From: Marinicella litoralis
GTDB taxonomy: Bacteria; Pseudomonadota; Gammaproteobacteria; Xanthomonadales; Marinicellaceae
Assembly (NCBI RefSeq): GCF_002591915.1
Contig: NZ_NIHB01000001.1
Span: forward strand, 90,958-154,957
DNA length: 64,000 bases
Reading direction: 5' to 3'
The notes under the pieces are model-generated. The model ran no database searches. It was given only the letters and a program-made list of their open reading frames with translations, and was not told where the DNA came from. The translations under genes and the position numbers were made by a program. This document shows positions 54,938-64,000 of this stretch, piece after piece (position 1 is the first letter of the stretch; each line of letters begins with the position of its first letter).

Positions 54938-56278
54938 ATGTTTGATCGTTCCGAAAGAGGTGATCGAGCGGTTATCTTGTGCCCCACACCGATGCAACGA
55001 GATTTGCGCGGAGAACAACCTGATCGCATCGAAGAATTCAAAGAGCTGGTTACCACTGCAGGGGCTGAAATATTTGAAATCATTACCAGCACCAAACAAT
55101 CAATAGACCCCAAATTTTATATTGGCAGTGGTAAGGCCGAAGAACTGAAACAAGCCGTCGAGGCAAACCAAGCCGATGTGGTGATTGTCGATGCCTCATT
55201 AAGCCCTGTGCAGGAAAGGAACTTAGAGGCCTTTGTGCAAGCACGTGTATTGGATCGCCGAACATTGATTTTGGATATCTTTGCGCAACGGGCTCGATCC
55301 TATGAAGGGCAGCTCCAAGTTGAACTGGCACAATTAAAACACATGTCTACCCGTTTGGTTCGGGGTTGGACCCATTTAGAAAGACAGAAGGGCGGCATAG
55401 GTATGCGTGGACCGGGTGAAACGCAATTAGAGACCGACCGTCGTTTGTTGAATGCGCGGGTAAAATCACTGAAAGGGCGCCTCGATAAAGTCATGCGACA
55501 ACGGGAACAGGGGCGCAAACAACGAAAAAAATCAGGGGCTAAAATGCTTGCTTTGGTGGGCTACACCAATGCCGGTAAATCAACCTTATTCAATCTTCTG
55601 ACCGATGCCAATGTCTATGCCGAAGACCAGTTGTTCGCCACCTTGGATCCAACAGTGCGTCAATTCACTGCCATCCCTGGCTGCAGCGCTGTCATCAGTG
55701 ACACGGTGGGCTTTGTGCGGGACTTACCGCATGAATTGGTCGCGGCCTTTCGGGCCACTTTGCAGGAAGCATTGGATGCAGATCTGTTATTACATGTGAT
55801 TGATGACAGCAACCCTGAACACCGGGATCACATGAAAGAAGTATATAAAGTGTTCGATGAGTTGAAGATCGATGATGTGCCAACAATTGAAATTTACAAT
55901 AAAATTGACCAGTCGGGACACCCGGCTGAAATTCAACAAAGTCAATCTGATGCGCCTGACAAGGTATGGATTTCAGCACATAAAAACACCGGCATTGATT
56001 TATTGATAAAAAGCATTGAAGAACGGATACATCGTACCCATTTAACCCTCAAGTTTGTCTTACCCATGAACTTGGCACGATTGCGTGCCCAATTCTATCA
56101 ACTGGAAGCCATACGAGATGAAGTGATAGATGATTCAGGTCAATGGCAAATTGAGGTAGAATTACCCATAGAAAAATGGCGACAAATGGCCAAGAGTGCA
56201 GAACCAAGCGCTGAATTCGTCAACAACTTGTTGGCGGCCAACCATGTCACCTTAGACGAAAACTCACAAGACTGGTAA
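54938..56278 (+). CDS. hflX: GTPase HflX (ribosome-associated)
   Basis: A 446-residue GTPase that splits stalled ribosomes under heat stress. The ATG at 54938 is chosen because MFDRSERGDRAV matches the E. coli start and GAGG from the tandem repeat lies eight bases before it. The N-terminal HflX domain is followed by RGPGETQLETDRR and the G domain: G1 GYTNAGKST (about residue 207), G3 DTVGF, G4 NKID and G5 SAHKN. The open frame runs on upstream through the repeat, but there is no in-frame ATG there. It heads hflX-hflK-hflC-DUF2065-purA. Confidence 0.97.
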   Translation: MFDRSERGDRAVILCPTPMQRDLRGEQPDRIEEFKELVTTAGAEIFEIITSTKQSIDPKFYIGSGKAEELKQAVEANQADVVIVDASLSPVQERNLEAFVQARVLDRRTLILDIFAQRARSYEGQLQVELAQLKHMSTRLVRGWTHLERQKGGIGMRGPGETQLETDRRLLNARVKSLKGRLDKVMRQREQGRKQRKKSGAKMLALVGYTNAGKSTLFNLLTDANVYAEDQLFATLDPTVRQFTAIPGCSAVISDTVGFVRDLPHELVAAFRATLQEALDADLLLHVIDDSNPEHRDHMKEVYKVFDELKIDDVPTIEIYNKIDQSGHPAEIQQSQSDAPDKVWISAHKNTGIDLLIKSIEERIHRTHLTLKFVLPMNLARLRAQFYQLEAIRDEVIDDSGQWQIEVELPIEKWRQMAKSAEPSAEFVNNLLAANHVTLDENSQDW

Positions 56279-56295
56279 AGTAACTGGAGAAAAAC

Positions 56296-57456
56296 ATGCC
56301 CTGGAATGAACCTGGCAACCAAAATTCTGGCGATAAAAAGCCTAACAACAACAAACCTGGTGGCAACAAACCACCTGAATTTGATCAAATCCTCAGCGAT
56401 TTATTTAAATCCATTAAGAGAACATTTGGCTTTGGAACGTCATCCGGCAGTTCAAACAACAACAGCCAAACACCCATCGTTATTTTGTTGTTGGGATTAC
56501 TGGGTTTAGGTGTTTACAGTTCGGCCTATCAAATCGAACAAGCCGAACGCGGCGTGGTATTGGTTTTTGGAGAATATTCTCACACCATGACCCCAGGCCT
56601 GCGATTCACTTTACCCAAACCTTTCGCTCAAGTTTACAAAGTCAACGTTGAGACCATCCGCCAAGAAGACAACGCGGGTCAAATGTTAACCGAAGACAAA
56701 AACCTGATTGAGATTGATTATTCAATTCAATATCGAATTGATGAAGGGCGAGTCAATGACTATTTATTCAGCGTTGCCAACCCACAAAACACGGTTCGTC
56801 AAGTGGCTGAAAGTGTGATGCGCCAAGTGGCAGGAACCAGAACACTTGATTTCATCATCAATGAAAACAGAACCGCCGTCAACCAACAAGCGCGTGAAGA
56901 AATTCAAACCATGTTGAATGATTACAAAACCGGCGTACAGGTCACTCAAGTGAACATCACTGAAGTCCACCCACCCTTCGATGTTAAGGACGCATTTGAT
57001 GATGTGGTGAAAGCACGTGAAGACCAAAAGACTTTCATCAATCAGGCCAATGAATATGCCAATGGCAGAATACCTGAGGCAGAAGGTCGGGTGTTAAAAA
57101 TCATCCAAGAAGCAGAAGCCTATAAAGAATCAATCATCGCAGAAGCTTCGGGTAAAGCCCAACAATTTGATTTGTTGAGGACCCAATATGAATTGGCTCC
57201 TGAAGTGACCAGACAACGGTTGTTTTTAGAAACCATGGAAAGCGTGATGAGCGACACTTCAAAAGTGTTGATGGATCAAAAGTCTGGTAATTCAATGATG
57301 TATTTACCCCTGGATCAGTTGATGAAAAACCAACCCCGGGCGTATGACGATTCACCGATTGATTTAGGCACCACCACAGTGACGCCCAACTCATCAGAAT
57401 TAAATCAAACATCCGGTTCCAACAACAGAACCACACGCAGAGGTCGCGGGAGATAA
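56296..57456 (+). CDS. hflK: FtsH protease modulator HflK
   Basis: A 386-residue SPFH-family membrane protein that forms the HflKC cage around FtsH. A Gly/Asn/Lys-rich N-terminus (about 1-55) precedes one helix (VILLLGLLGLGVYSSAYQI), then the SPFH domain (VVLVFGEYSHTMTPGLRF) and a long alpha-helical stretch. GGAG seven bases before the ATG supports the start. It lies 17 bases after hflX and two bases before hflC. Confidence 0.96.
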   Translation: MPWNEPGNQNSGDKKPNNNKPGGNKPPEFDQILSDLFKSIKRTFGFGTSSGSSNNNSQTPIVILLLGLLGLGVYSSAYQIEQAERGVVLVFGEYSHTMTPGLRFTLPKPFAQVYKVNVETIRQEDNAGQMLTEDKNLIEIDYSIQYRIDEGRVNDYLFSVANPQNTVRQVAESVMRQVAGTRTLDFIINENRTAVNQQAREEIQTMLNDYKTGVQVTQVNITEVHPPFDVKDAFDDVVKAREDQKTFINQANEYANGRIPEAEGRVLKIIQEAEAYKESIIAEASGKAQQFDLLRTQYELAPEVTRQRLFLETMESVMSDTSKVLMDQKSGNSMMYLPLDQLMKNQPRAYDDSPIDLGTTTVTPNSSELNQTSGSNNRTTRRGRGR

Positions 57457-57458
57457 TT

Positions 57459-58323
57459 ATGAATAAATTAATCGCATTGATATTTGGTTTGTTGGTGTTG
57501 GCTGTTTTGGCCAGCTTATTTGTATTCACCATTGATGAAAAACAAACTGCCGTCAAATTAAAATTTGGAGAAGTGGTTCAAGCCGGTTATGAACCTGGTT
57601 TACACTTTAAGCTACCTATCGTTAACAACATTGTTAAATTTGATAGCCGCATTCAAACCTTAGACAACGCGCCGGAAAGGGTCTTTAACACCGACAATGA
57701 ATATTTGATGGTGGACTACTTTGTTAAATGGCGCATCAAAGACGTAAAAACCTTTTTTACATCAAATGCTGGCTTAATCGCCAAAGCCAATGCCAACCTG
57801 ACCGGGGTGGTTAAAAATGCTTTACAGGAAGAGTTTTCGGTCAGAACCTTAGACCAGGCCATATCTTCACAACGCATCGAATTGATGGAAAGCCTCAGAT
57901 CACAAACCAAAGCCCGTTCTGAAGATTATGGCTTAGAGATTGTTGATGTGCGCATCAAACAAATCAACCTGGATCAATCAGTCAATGAATCAGTTTACAA
58001 CCGAATGCGTTCTGAACGATTGGTAGAAGCGGCTGAACATCGATCGACCGGTCGCAAAGAGTCCATCAACATCAGGGCCAATACCGATAAAAAAATTCGA
58101 ATCATGTTGGCTGATGCCGATAAAAAAGCGGCGATCATGCGTGGTGAAGGTGATGCAGAAGCGACTAAATTATTCGCAGAAAGCCACAACAAAAACCCTG
58201 AATTTTACTCCTTTGTTCGTAGCCTCGAAGCTTATATGAACAGTTTTCAAGCTGGCTCCGGCAATGTGTTGGTACTGGATCCTGATTCTGAATTCTTTAA
58301 GTATTTTAACGGACAATCCACAA

Positions 58324-58331
<8 letters not shown>
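57459..58331 (+). CDS. hflC: FtsH protease modulator HflC
   Basis: A 290-residue SPFH-family partner of HflK. An N-terminal helix (LIALIFGLLVLAVLASLFVF) leads into the SPFH domain with VKLKFGEVVQAGYEPGLHFKLP. A coiled-coil region contains RSERLVEAAEHRSTGRKESINIRA. The end overlaps the start of the DUF2065 gene by eight bases. Confidence 0.96.
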
Positions 58332-59789
<1,458 letters not shown>

Positions 59790-59808
59790 GCAATGTTGTT
59801 TTTGACAC

Positions 59809-59837
59809 AAAAAAACCTTCCAAGTGAAGGTTTTTTT
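59809..59837. terminator. Bidirectional intrinsic terminator between purA and def
   Basis: AAAAAAACCTTC pairs perfectly with GAAGGTTTTTTT around a five-base loop. Both strands read as a hairpin followed by a T tract, so both convergent genes can end here. Confidence 0.93.
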
Positions 59838-59867
59838 ATGCCTGAAAATTAACTAAAAAAGCGGTGT

Positions 59868-60362
59868 CTATAAGGCGGCTTTTTCTAATTTTTTGATTGC
59901 CAACTTTCTTTTCAGTAATGACAAATGATCTAAAAACACAATGCCCTTTAAGTGGTCTAACTCATGCTGAATACAGACAGCCAATAAGCCAGATGCTGCA
60001 AGTTGATGATGCTCACCTTGTAAATCTTGGTAGTCGACTTTGATCTGCTCTGCCCTTTTTACTGAAGCATAAATACCCGGCACCGAAAGACAGCCTTCTT
60101 CGTGAGATTGAATGCCATCTTTTTCAGTGATCACAGGATTGACCAATACCATGGGGTCACTGTTGTCTTCAGAAACATCTAAAACCACCAGTTGAACGTG
60201 CTGATCAACCTGGGTAGCAGCCAAGCCTATACCTGGTGCTGCATACATGGTTTCCAACATGTCAGCAGCCAATGTTTCCAACGCTTGATCAAATTGGATT
60301 ACAGGCTTAGCCACCGTTTTTAATCGTTGATCAGGCAGTGTTAATATTGAAAGTATGCTCAT
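59868..60362 (-). CDS. def: Peptide deformylase
   Basis: A 164-residue metalloenzyme that removes the formyl group from nascent proteins. The three signatures [17 protein letters not shown] and QHELDHLKG are intact, the last two carrying the Cys, His and His metal ligands and the Glu catalyst. Length and lack of a C-terminal extension point to the class I (Gram-negative) form. It stands alone on the minus strand, without the fmt gene that often accompanies it, and shares a divergent upstream region with the LysM gene. Confidence 0.97.
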   Translation of the reverse strand: MSILSILTLPDQRLKTVAKPVIQFDQALETLAADMLETMYAAPGIGLAATQVDQHVQLVVLDVSEDNSDPMVLVNPVITEKDGIQSHEEGCLSVPGIYASVKRAEQIKVDYQDLQGEHHQLAASGLLAVCIQHELDHLKGIVFLDHLSLLKRKLAIKKLEKAAL

Positions 60363-60618
60363 ATTTTTTTAAAGTGGGTATCATTTTTGACCCCCGTATC
60401 TTAGTTATTTTTGTTGAAAAGTTAAATAAAAACCATGTTGAATTACCAAGAAACCGCTGGTGACCACCTGGCTTTTTACCAATTGGCACACAATAATTGC
60501 TTTGTTTTTGTCGAAAAAGCCATTTTTTTTACCCATTTTGGTCTCTGATTCACATTTTTGTTTAAATTTATTATTAAAATGGCTAAACTAAAGTTTTAGG
60601 AAAATCAAGGGTTTGCCG

Positions 60619-61827
60619 ATGATGTTTAAAAAACAACATTTAATATTAGCGTTACTGTTTGGCTTTATTTTTATTGCTCAAGCAGAGGAAGTGGAATTAA
60701 ATCCAGCTCATCCAGATACTTATGTGGTGCAAAAAGGAGACACCTTATGGGATATTTCAGCTGTGTTTCTGAAATCACCCTGGTTGTGGCCAGAAATTTG
60801 GCATGCCAACCCGCAGATAGAAAACCCTCATTTGATTTACCCAGGCGATCAAATCAACTTGATTTACCTGGACGGCAGACCAACATTAACCGTCAACCGC
60901 AGTCATCCCACTGTTAAAATGGGGCCAACTGTTAGGTCCATTGATCACAACGATGCCATCCAAACGATTCCTTTGAAAGAGATTGAACCCTTTCTCAGAG
61001 AACTGCGCATCCTGAATCAAGAAGATGTAGACCTGGCTCCTTATATCGTTGCAGCTGAAGAAGAAAGAAATATCGCAGCAACTGATAACCTCATCTATGT
61101 GAGAAACCTAAAAAATGTCAGACAAGGTGATCGATTTGCCATTGTCAGACCCACCGTTATTTATCGAGAAGTCCCAACCGATTATCCTTGGGAAACTTCT
61201 GATACGCATGAAATTGAATCACTGGAATGGCAGAAATCTTCAGCCTATACAACGACGGCTGTGATGTCTCGTTTTTGGAAAAAATACATCGACCGCACCT
61301 ATTGGGAAAATGTAAAAATATTGGGCTATGAAGTTGCTGACACGGGTATTGCTGAAGTGTTGCGCGTCAGTTCAGATGAAATCACAACCATGAACATCAT
61401 TGATGTCAACACAGAAGTCAAAACCGGTGATTTGATATTACCGATTGATGAATTTAATTTCGACCCCTATTTCACACCCAAAGCCGCTACCTCAACCGAC
61501 GATAACATTCGAGTTGTGGCATTAAACAATGCTTTGTTTGGTAGCGCACGTCGACAAGTCATTGCCATCAGCAATGGATCAGCACAAGGCGTCACCGTGG
61601 GTGATGTGTTTGCTGTTTACAGTCCTGAGCGCGTGATCCGTGATGAAATCATGCATCCGAAAAATGACCTTAAGACCTTATTCAAACCATCCAAAGCCAA
61701 AGTGACTTTGCCAATGGAGTTGTCAGGTCATGTCATGGTCTTCAAATCATTTGAAAACATCAGTTATGCAATCATCACCGATGGTAATCGAAGCATCAAG
61801 TTATACGATTACGTTAAACTGCCCTGA
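60619..61827 (+). CDS. LysM-domain periplasmic protein
   Basis: A 402-residue exported protein that begins MMFKKQHL, with AAGG eight bases upstream. The signal peptide is about residues 1-22 (cleavage near AQAEE). A LysM module (about 33-80, YVVQKGDTLWDISAVFLKSPWLWPEIWHANPQI) should bind peptidoglycan. The rest has no recognised domain, though it is beta-rich. It is the first gene of a LysM-dprA-smg-topA run found in related gammaproteobacteria. A cell-wall anchoring or sensing role is inferred. Confidence 0.9.
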   Translation: MMFKKQHLILALLFGFIFIAQAEEVELNPAHPDTYVVQKGDTLWDISAVFLKSPWLWPEIWHANPQIENPHLIYPGDQINLIYLDGRPTLTVNRSHPTVKMGPTVRSIDHNDAIQTIPLKEIEPFLRELRILNQEDVDLAPYIVAAEEERNIAATDNLIYVRNLKNVRQGDRFAIVRPTVIYREVPTDYPWETSDTHEIESLEWQKSSAYTTTAVMSRFWKKYIDRTYWENVKILGYEVADTGIAEVLRVSSDEITTMNIIDVNTEVKTGDLILPIDEFNFDPYFTPKAATSTDDNIRVVALNNALFGSARRQVIAISNGSAQGVTVGDVFAVYSPERVIRDEIMHPKNDLKTLFKPSKAKVTLPMELSGHVMVFKSFENISYAIITDGNRSIKLYDYVKLP

Positions 61828-61830
61828 TTA

Positions 61831-62961
61831 ATGCCTGAAAACAACAAAGCGTCCTGGCTACATTTACTGAGTGCGCCAGGACTTGGCTTTGCACGCATCA
61901 CACAATTACTCAATCATTTTGGTACGGCTGCTCAAGTCGTAGCACAAAAAAGCTTCCCTCCTGAATTCAACATACCCTCAAAAGCACTTCATCATTTAAA
62001 CCAAGCCTCCAATGATGACATTGCGCAAGAGTTGGCTTGGCTTGAAAAAGCGAATAACCACTTATTAACCATCGATGATCCACTCTACCCGCCACAGCTC
62101 AAACAAATTTCAGACCCGCCAGTGGCGCTGTATGTAAAAGGCAACACCCATGCCCTGTTACTGCCTCAACTGGCAGTGGTGGGCAGCCGTCATGCCAGCC
62201 AAGGTGGTTTAAAGAACGCACATGCCTTTTGTCATGACTTGGCAAAAAGCGGGTTGGTCATTACCAGTGGTTTGGCTGCCGGTATAGACACCCAAGCCCA
62301 CCAAGGTGCGCTCGATGCCGCTGGGCAAACCATTGCGGTTATGGGGACAGGGATTAACAGCATATATCCGAAATCCAACCAATCACTGGCCAAAGTGATT
62401 GCCAATCAAGGTGCCGTGGTGTCAGAGTTTCCCCTCAATACACCACCTCATGCCTATAATTTTCCACAACGCAACAGAATCATCGCAGGCCTGTCACTGG
62501 GTACCCTGGTGGTGGAAGCGGCCAGCAAAAGTGGAACCTTAATAACCGCAAGGCTTTCTGTAGAAAACAACAGGCCAGTGATGGCCATTCCTGGCTCAAT
62601 TCATAATCCACTGTCCAAAGGCTGCCATCAGTTGATTAAACAAGGAGCCAAGTTGGTTGAATCCGCTCAAGACATTATGGAAGAATTAAGTCCCAGCATA
62701 GACATGCTGAGCGACCAGTTACAGTTTTCATTGGATGCCTTAGATCAGTCATCACTTGAATTAAACCAGGACAATCCCAATATAGCGCTTTCTGAAACGC
62801 AAAAGATGATTTTCAATCAATTAGACTTTAATCCCACTTCTTTTGATGCTATTGTAAACCTAACAGAACTTTCGAGTGCTGAAGTGGCATCAGATTTACT
62901 TATCATGGAATTATCTGGATTGGTTGAAAAATTACCCGGTGCAAAATATCAAAAATCATGA
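61831..62961 (+). CDS. dprA: DNA processing protein DprA/Smf
   Basis: A 376-residue protein that loads RecA on incoming single-stranded DNA during transformation. An N-terminal SAM-like domain (about 1-70) precedes the Rossmann fold with VGSRHASQGGL, SGLAAGIDTQAH, MGTGINSIYPKSN and FPQRNRIIAGLS. A C-terminal winged-helix-like part (about 310-376) is present. It begins three bases after the LysM gene and overlaps smg by four bases. Confidence 0.96.
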   Translation: MPENNKASWLHLLSAPGLGFARITQLLNHFGTAAQVVAQKSFPPEFNIPSKALHHLNQASNDDIAQELAWLEKANNHLLTIDDPLYPPQLKQISDPPVALYVKGNTHALLLPQLAVVGSRHASQGGLKNAHAFCHDLAKSGLVITSGLAAGIDTQAHQGALDAAGQTIAVMGTGINSIYPKSNQSLAKVIANQGAVVSEFPLNTPPHAYNFPQRNRIIAGLSLGTLVVEAASKSGTLITARLSVENNRPVMAIPGSIHNPLSKGCHQLIKQGAKLVESAQDIMEELSPSIDMLSDQLQFSLDALDQSSLELNQDNPNIALSETQKMIFNQLDFNPTSFDAIVNLTELSSAEVASDLLIMELSGLVEKLPGAKYQKS

Positions 62962-63434
62962 ATGAAAACATCGTCGACTTATTGGTTTACCTATTCGAAA
63001 ATTACCTTTCTGAACAAACCAACCTAAATGAACAATACACCAAAAATAATATTTACTCTGGCTTAGAACAGGCCGGATTTGAAAGAAATGCCATTGATTC
63101 TGCATTTGATTGGCTGCTGAGTGTTAATGATGACTCTAAACAGCATATCAACCAATCAGCTGATGCCATCAGGGTATACTCACCACTCGAACTGTCCATC
63201 TTGGATGAAGAAGGTGTCGAGTTTATTAGCTACTTAGAGTCAACTGGTATCTTAACGCCCACCACCCGCGAACTGCTGTTAAATGGTTTGCTCAATCTAA
63301 ATGCTGACAACATTGACGTTGATGATTTACAATGGCTGGCTTTGATTATTTTATTTTCACAACCGGATGAGGAACAAGCCTTTGCATCAATGGAAAGTTT
63401 GATGTTTGATCCCCCGGTCGATCATGAACACTAA
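62958..63434 (+). CDS. smg: Smg/DUF494 protein
   Basis: A 158-residue acidic, largely helical protein of the Smg (DUF494) family, which is conserved next to dprA and topA in gammaproteobacteria. MNENIVDLLVYLFENYL opens the family, and ELEQAGF- and AFDWL-type helices follow. The biochemical role is unknown. It overlaps dprA by four bases and ends three bases before topA. Confidence 0.9.
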   Translation: MNENIVDLLVYLFENYLSEQTNLNEQYTKNNIYSGLEQAGFERNAIDSAFDWLLSVNDDSKQHINQSADAIRVYSPLELSILDEEGVEFISYLESTGILTPTTRELLLNGLLNLNADNIDVDDLQWLALIILFSQPDEEQAFASMESLMFDPPVDHEH

Positions 63435-63437
63435 ACC

Positions 63438-64000
63438 ATGGCAGAAAACTTACTGATTGTAGAGTCACCGGCGAAAGCCAAAACCATAGAAAAGTACCTT
63501 GGAAAAGGTCATAAAGTCTTGGCGTCCTACGGACATGTCCGTGATTTACTGGCCAAAACAGGCGCTGTGATTCCAGAAAACGACTTTGAGTTGAAGTATG
63601 TCGACGTGGAAAGAAACAAAAAACACATCGATGCCATTGTCAAAGCTGCCAAGAAAGCCAATACCATCTATCTGGCAACGGATTTGGACAGAGAAGGAGA
63701 GGCCATTTCATGGCATGTGGTTGAAATACTGAAAGATCGAAAATTGTTAAAAGGAAAAGACATCAAACGAGTGGTGTTTTCCGAAATCACCAAATCGGCC
63801 ATACAAGAAGCTGTGGCCAACCCCCGAGAAATATCCATTGAATTGGTTGATGCCCAACAAGCCAGGCGGGCATTGGATTATTTGGTCGGATTTAATTTGT
63901 CGCCGTTGTTGTGGAAAAAAGTACGCAGGGGTTTGTCTGCTGGTCGAGTACAGTCACCCGCTTTGCGCTTGATTGTCCAACGAGAAGATGAAATCAATGC
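63438..64000 (+). CDS. topA: DNA topoisomerase I, 3' end outside the window
   Basis: The first 187 codons of topoisomerase I, which relaxes negative supercoils through single-strand breaks. The ATG at 63438 follows smg by three bases. [19 protein letters not shown] carries the first Toprim Glu, and [16 protein letters not shown] the DxD-E metal site. [13 protein letters not shown] and [14 protein letters not shown] are also conserved. The active-site Tyr lies beyond the window. Confidence 0.97.
   Translation, partial: MAENLLIVESPAKAKTIEKYLGKGHKVLASYGHVRDLLAKTGAVIPENDFELKYVDVERNKKHIDAIVKAAKKANTIYLATDLDREGEAISWHVVEILKDRKLLKGKDIKRVVFSEITKSAIQEAVANPREISIELVDAQQARRALDYLVGFNLSPLLWKKVRRGLSAGRVQSPALRLIVQREDEIN

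Noticed and set aside
54469-54945. A 158-codon plus-strand ORF overlapping the end of hfq and covering the tandem repeat
   Set aside because: Its length comes from the 129-base repeat being free of stops in all frames. The product is a repeated 43-residue unit with no hydrophobic core, and hfq and hflX have better supported frames.
54548-55099. A 183-codon minus-strand ORF across the repeat and the hflX start
   Set aside because: It is antisense to hflX, exists only because of the repeat periodicity, and has no ribosome site or recognisable domain.
60434-60547. A 37-codon ORF between def and the LysM gene
   Set aside because: It has no ribosome site, no conserved feature and lies in the shared promoter region.

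Overview
The window reads as the chromosome of a marine-type gammaproteobacterium. The gene orders lptD-surA-pdxA-ksgA, hfq / hflX-hflK-hflC-DUF2065-purA and def / LysM-dprA-smg-topA are typical of that class. The moderate, AT-leaning base composition, the large secreted proteases, the complete cbb3 oxidase cluster and the xanthomonad-like TonB receptor suggest a Marinicella- or Lysobacterales-like lineage. That placement is inferred from gene content and was not tested by a search. No tRNA, rRNA, CRISPR array, prophage or insertion sequence was seen.

Layout. 1-11.5 kb: the 3' part of bioF, then three large secreted proteins (a subtilisin-like S8 protease and two zinc-metalloprotease-like proteins), a glycosyltransferase and a VOC protein. 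11.5-14.9 kb: ppx, rho and trxA on the minus strand. 15.0-24.2 kb: an FNR-type regulator facing ccoNOQP, an uncharacterised membrane protein, ccoG, a very short fixH, ccoI, ccoS and a TauE/SafE-like protein. The promoter before ccoN carries an almost perfect FNR box at about -42 and a consensus TATAAT, which moves the ccoN start 22 codons downstream of the longest reading frame. 24.4-29.4 kb: a tightly coupled ABC export operon with one ATPase, three successive periplasmic adaptors and one FtsX/MacB permease. It is followed by a decayed coq7-like pseudogene. 30.2-32.7 kb: a TonB-dependent receptor.

32.8-38.6 kb: lptD-surA-pdxA-ksgA-bioD on the minus strand, with bioD where apaG/apaH often sit. 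38.8-44.4 kb: a YegP-like protein, a lipoprotein, a methyltransferase, an MscS channel, a lipase-like hydrolase and aspS. 44.6-54.1 kb: a membrane Ser/Thr kinase, a DUF3524 glycosyltransferase resembling the tRNA-queuosine mannosyltransferase, a VanZ-like protein, a polyprenyl-phosphate-type glycosyltransferase and two alkaline-phosphatase-fold membrane enzymes likely to act on surface glycans. 54.3-59.8 kb: hfq, then its terminator, a 129-bp tandem repeat whose last copy ends one base before the hflX start codon, then hflX-hflK-hflC-DUF2065-purA. 59.9-64 kb: def on the minus strand, then a LysM protein, dprA, smg and the 5' part of topA.

Most of the window is ordinary housekeeping sequence. 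The parts that deserve a second look are the hfq-hflX repeat, the three-adaptor exporter beside the coq7-like pseudogene and TonB receptor, the FNR protein with a compressed cysteine motif together with its promoter, the unknown and truncated members of the cbb3 cluster, and the cluster of secreted proteases. I did not find a clearly new defence or mobile system.
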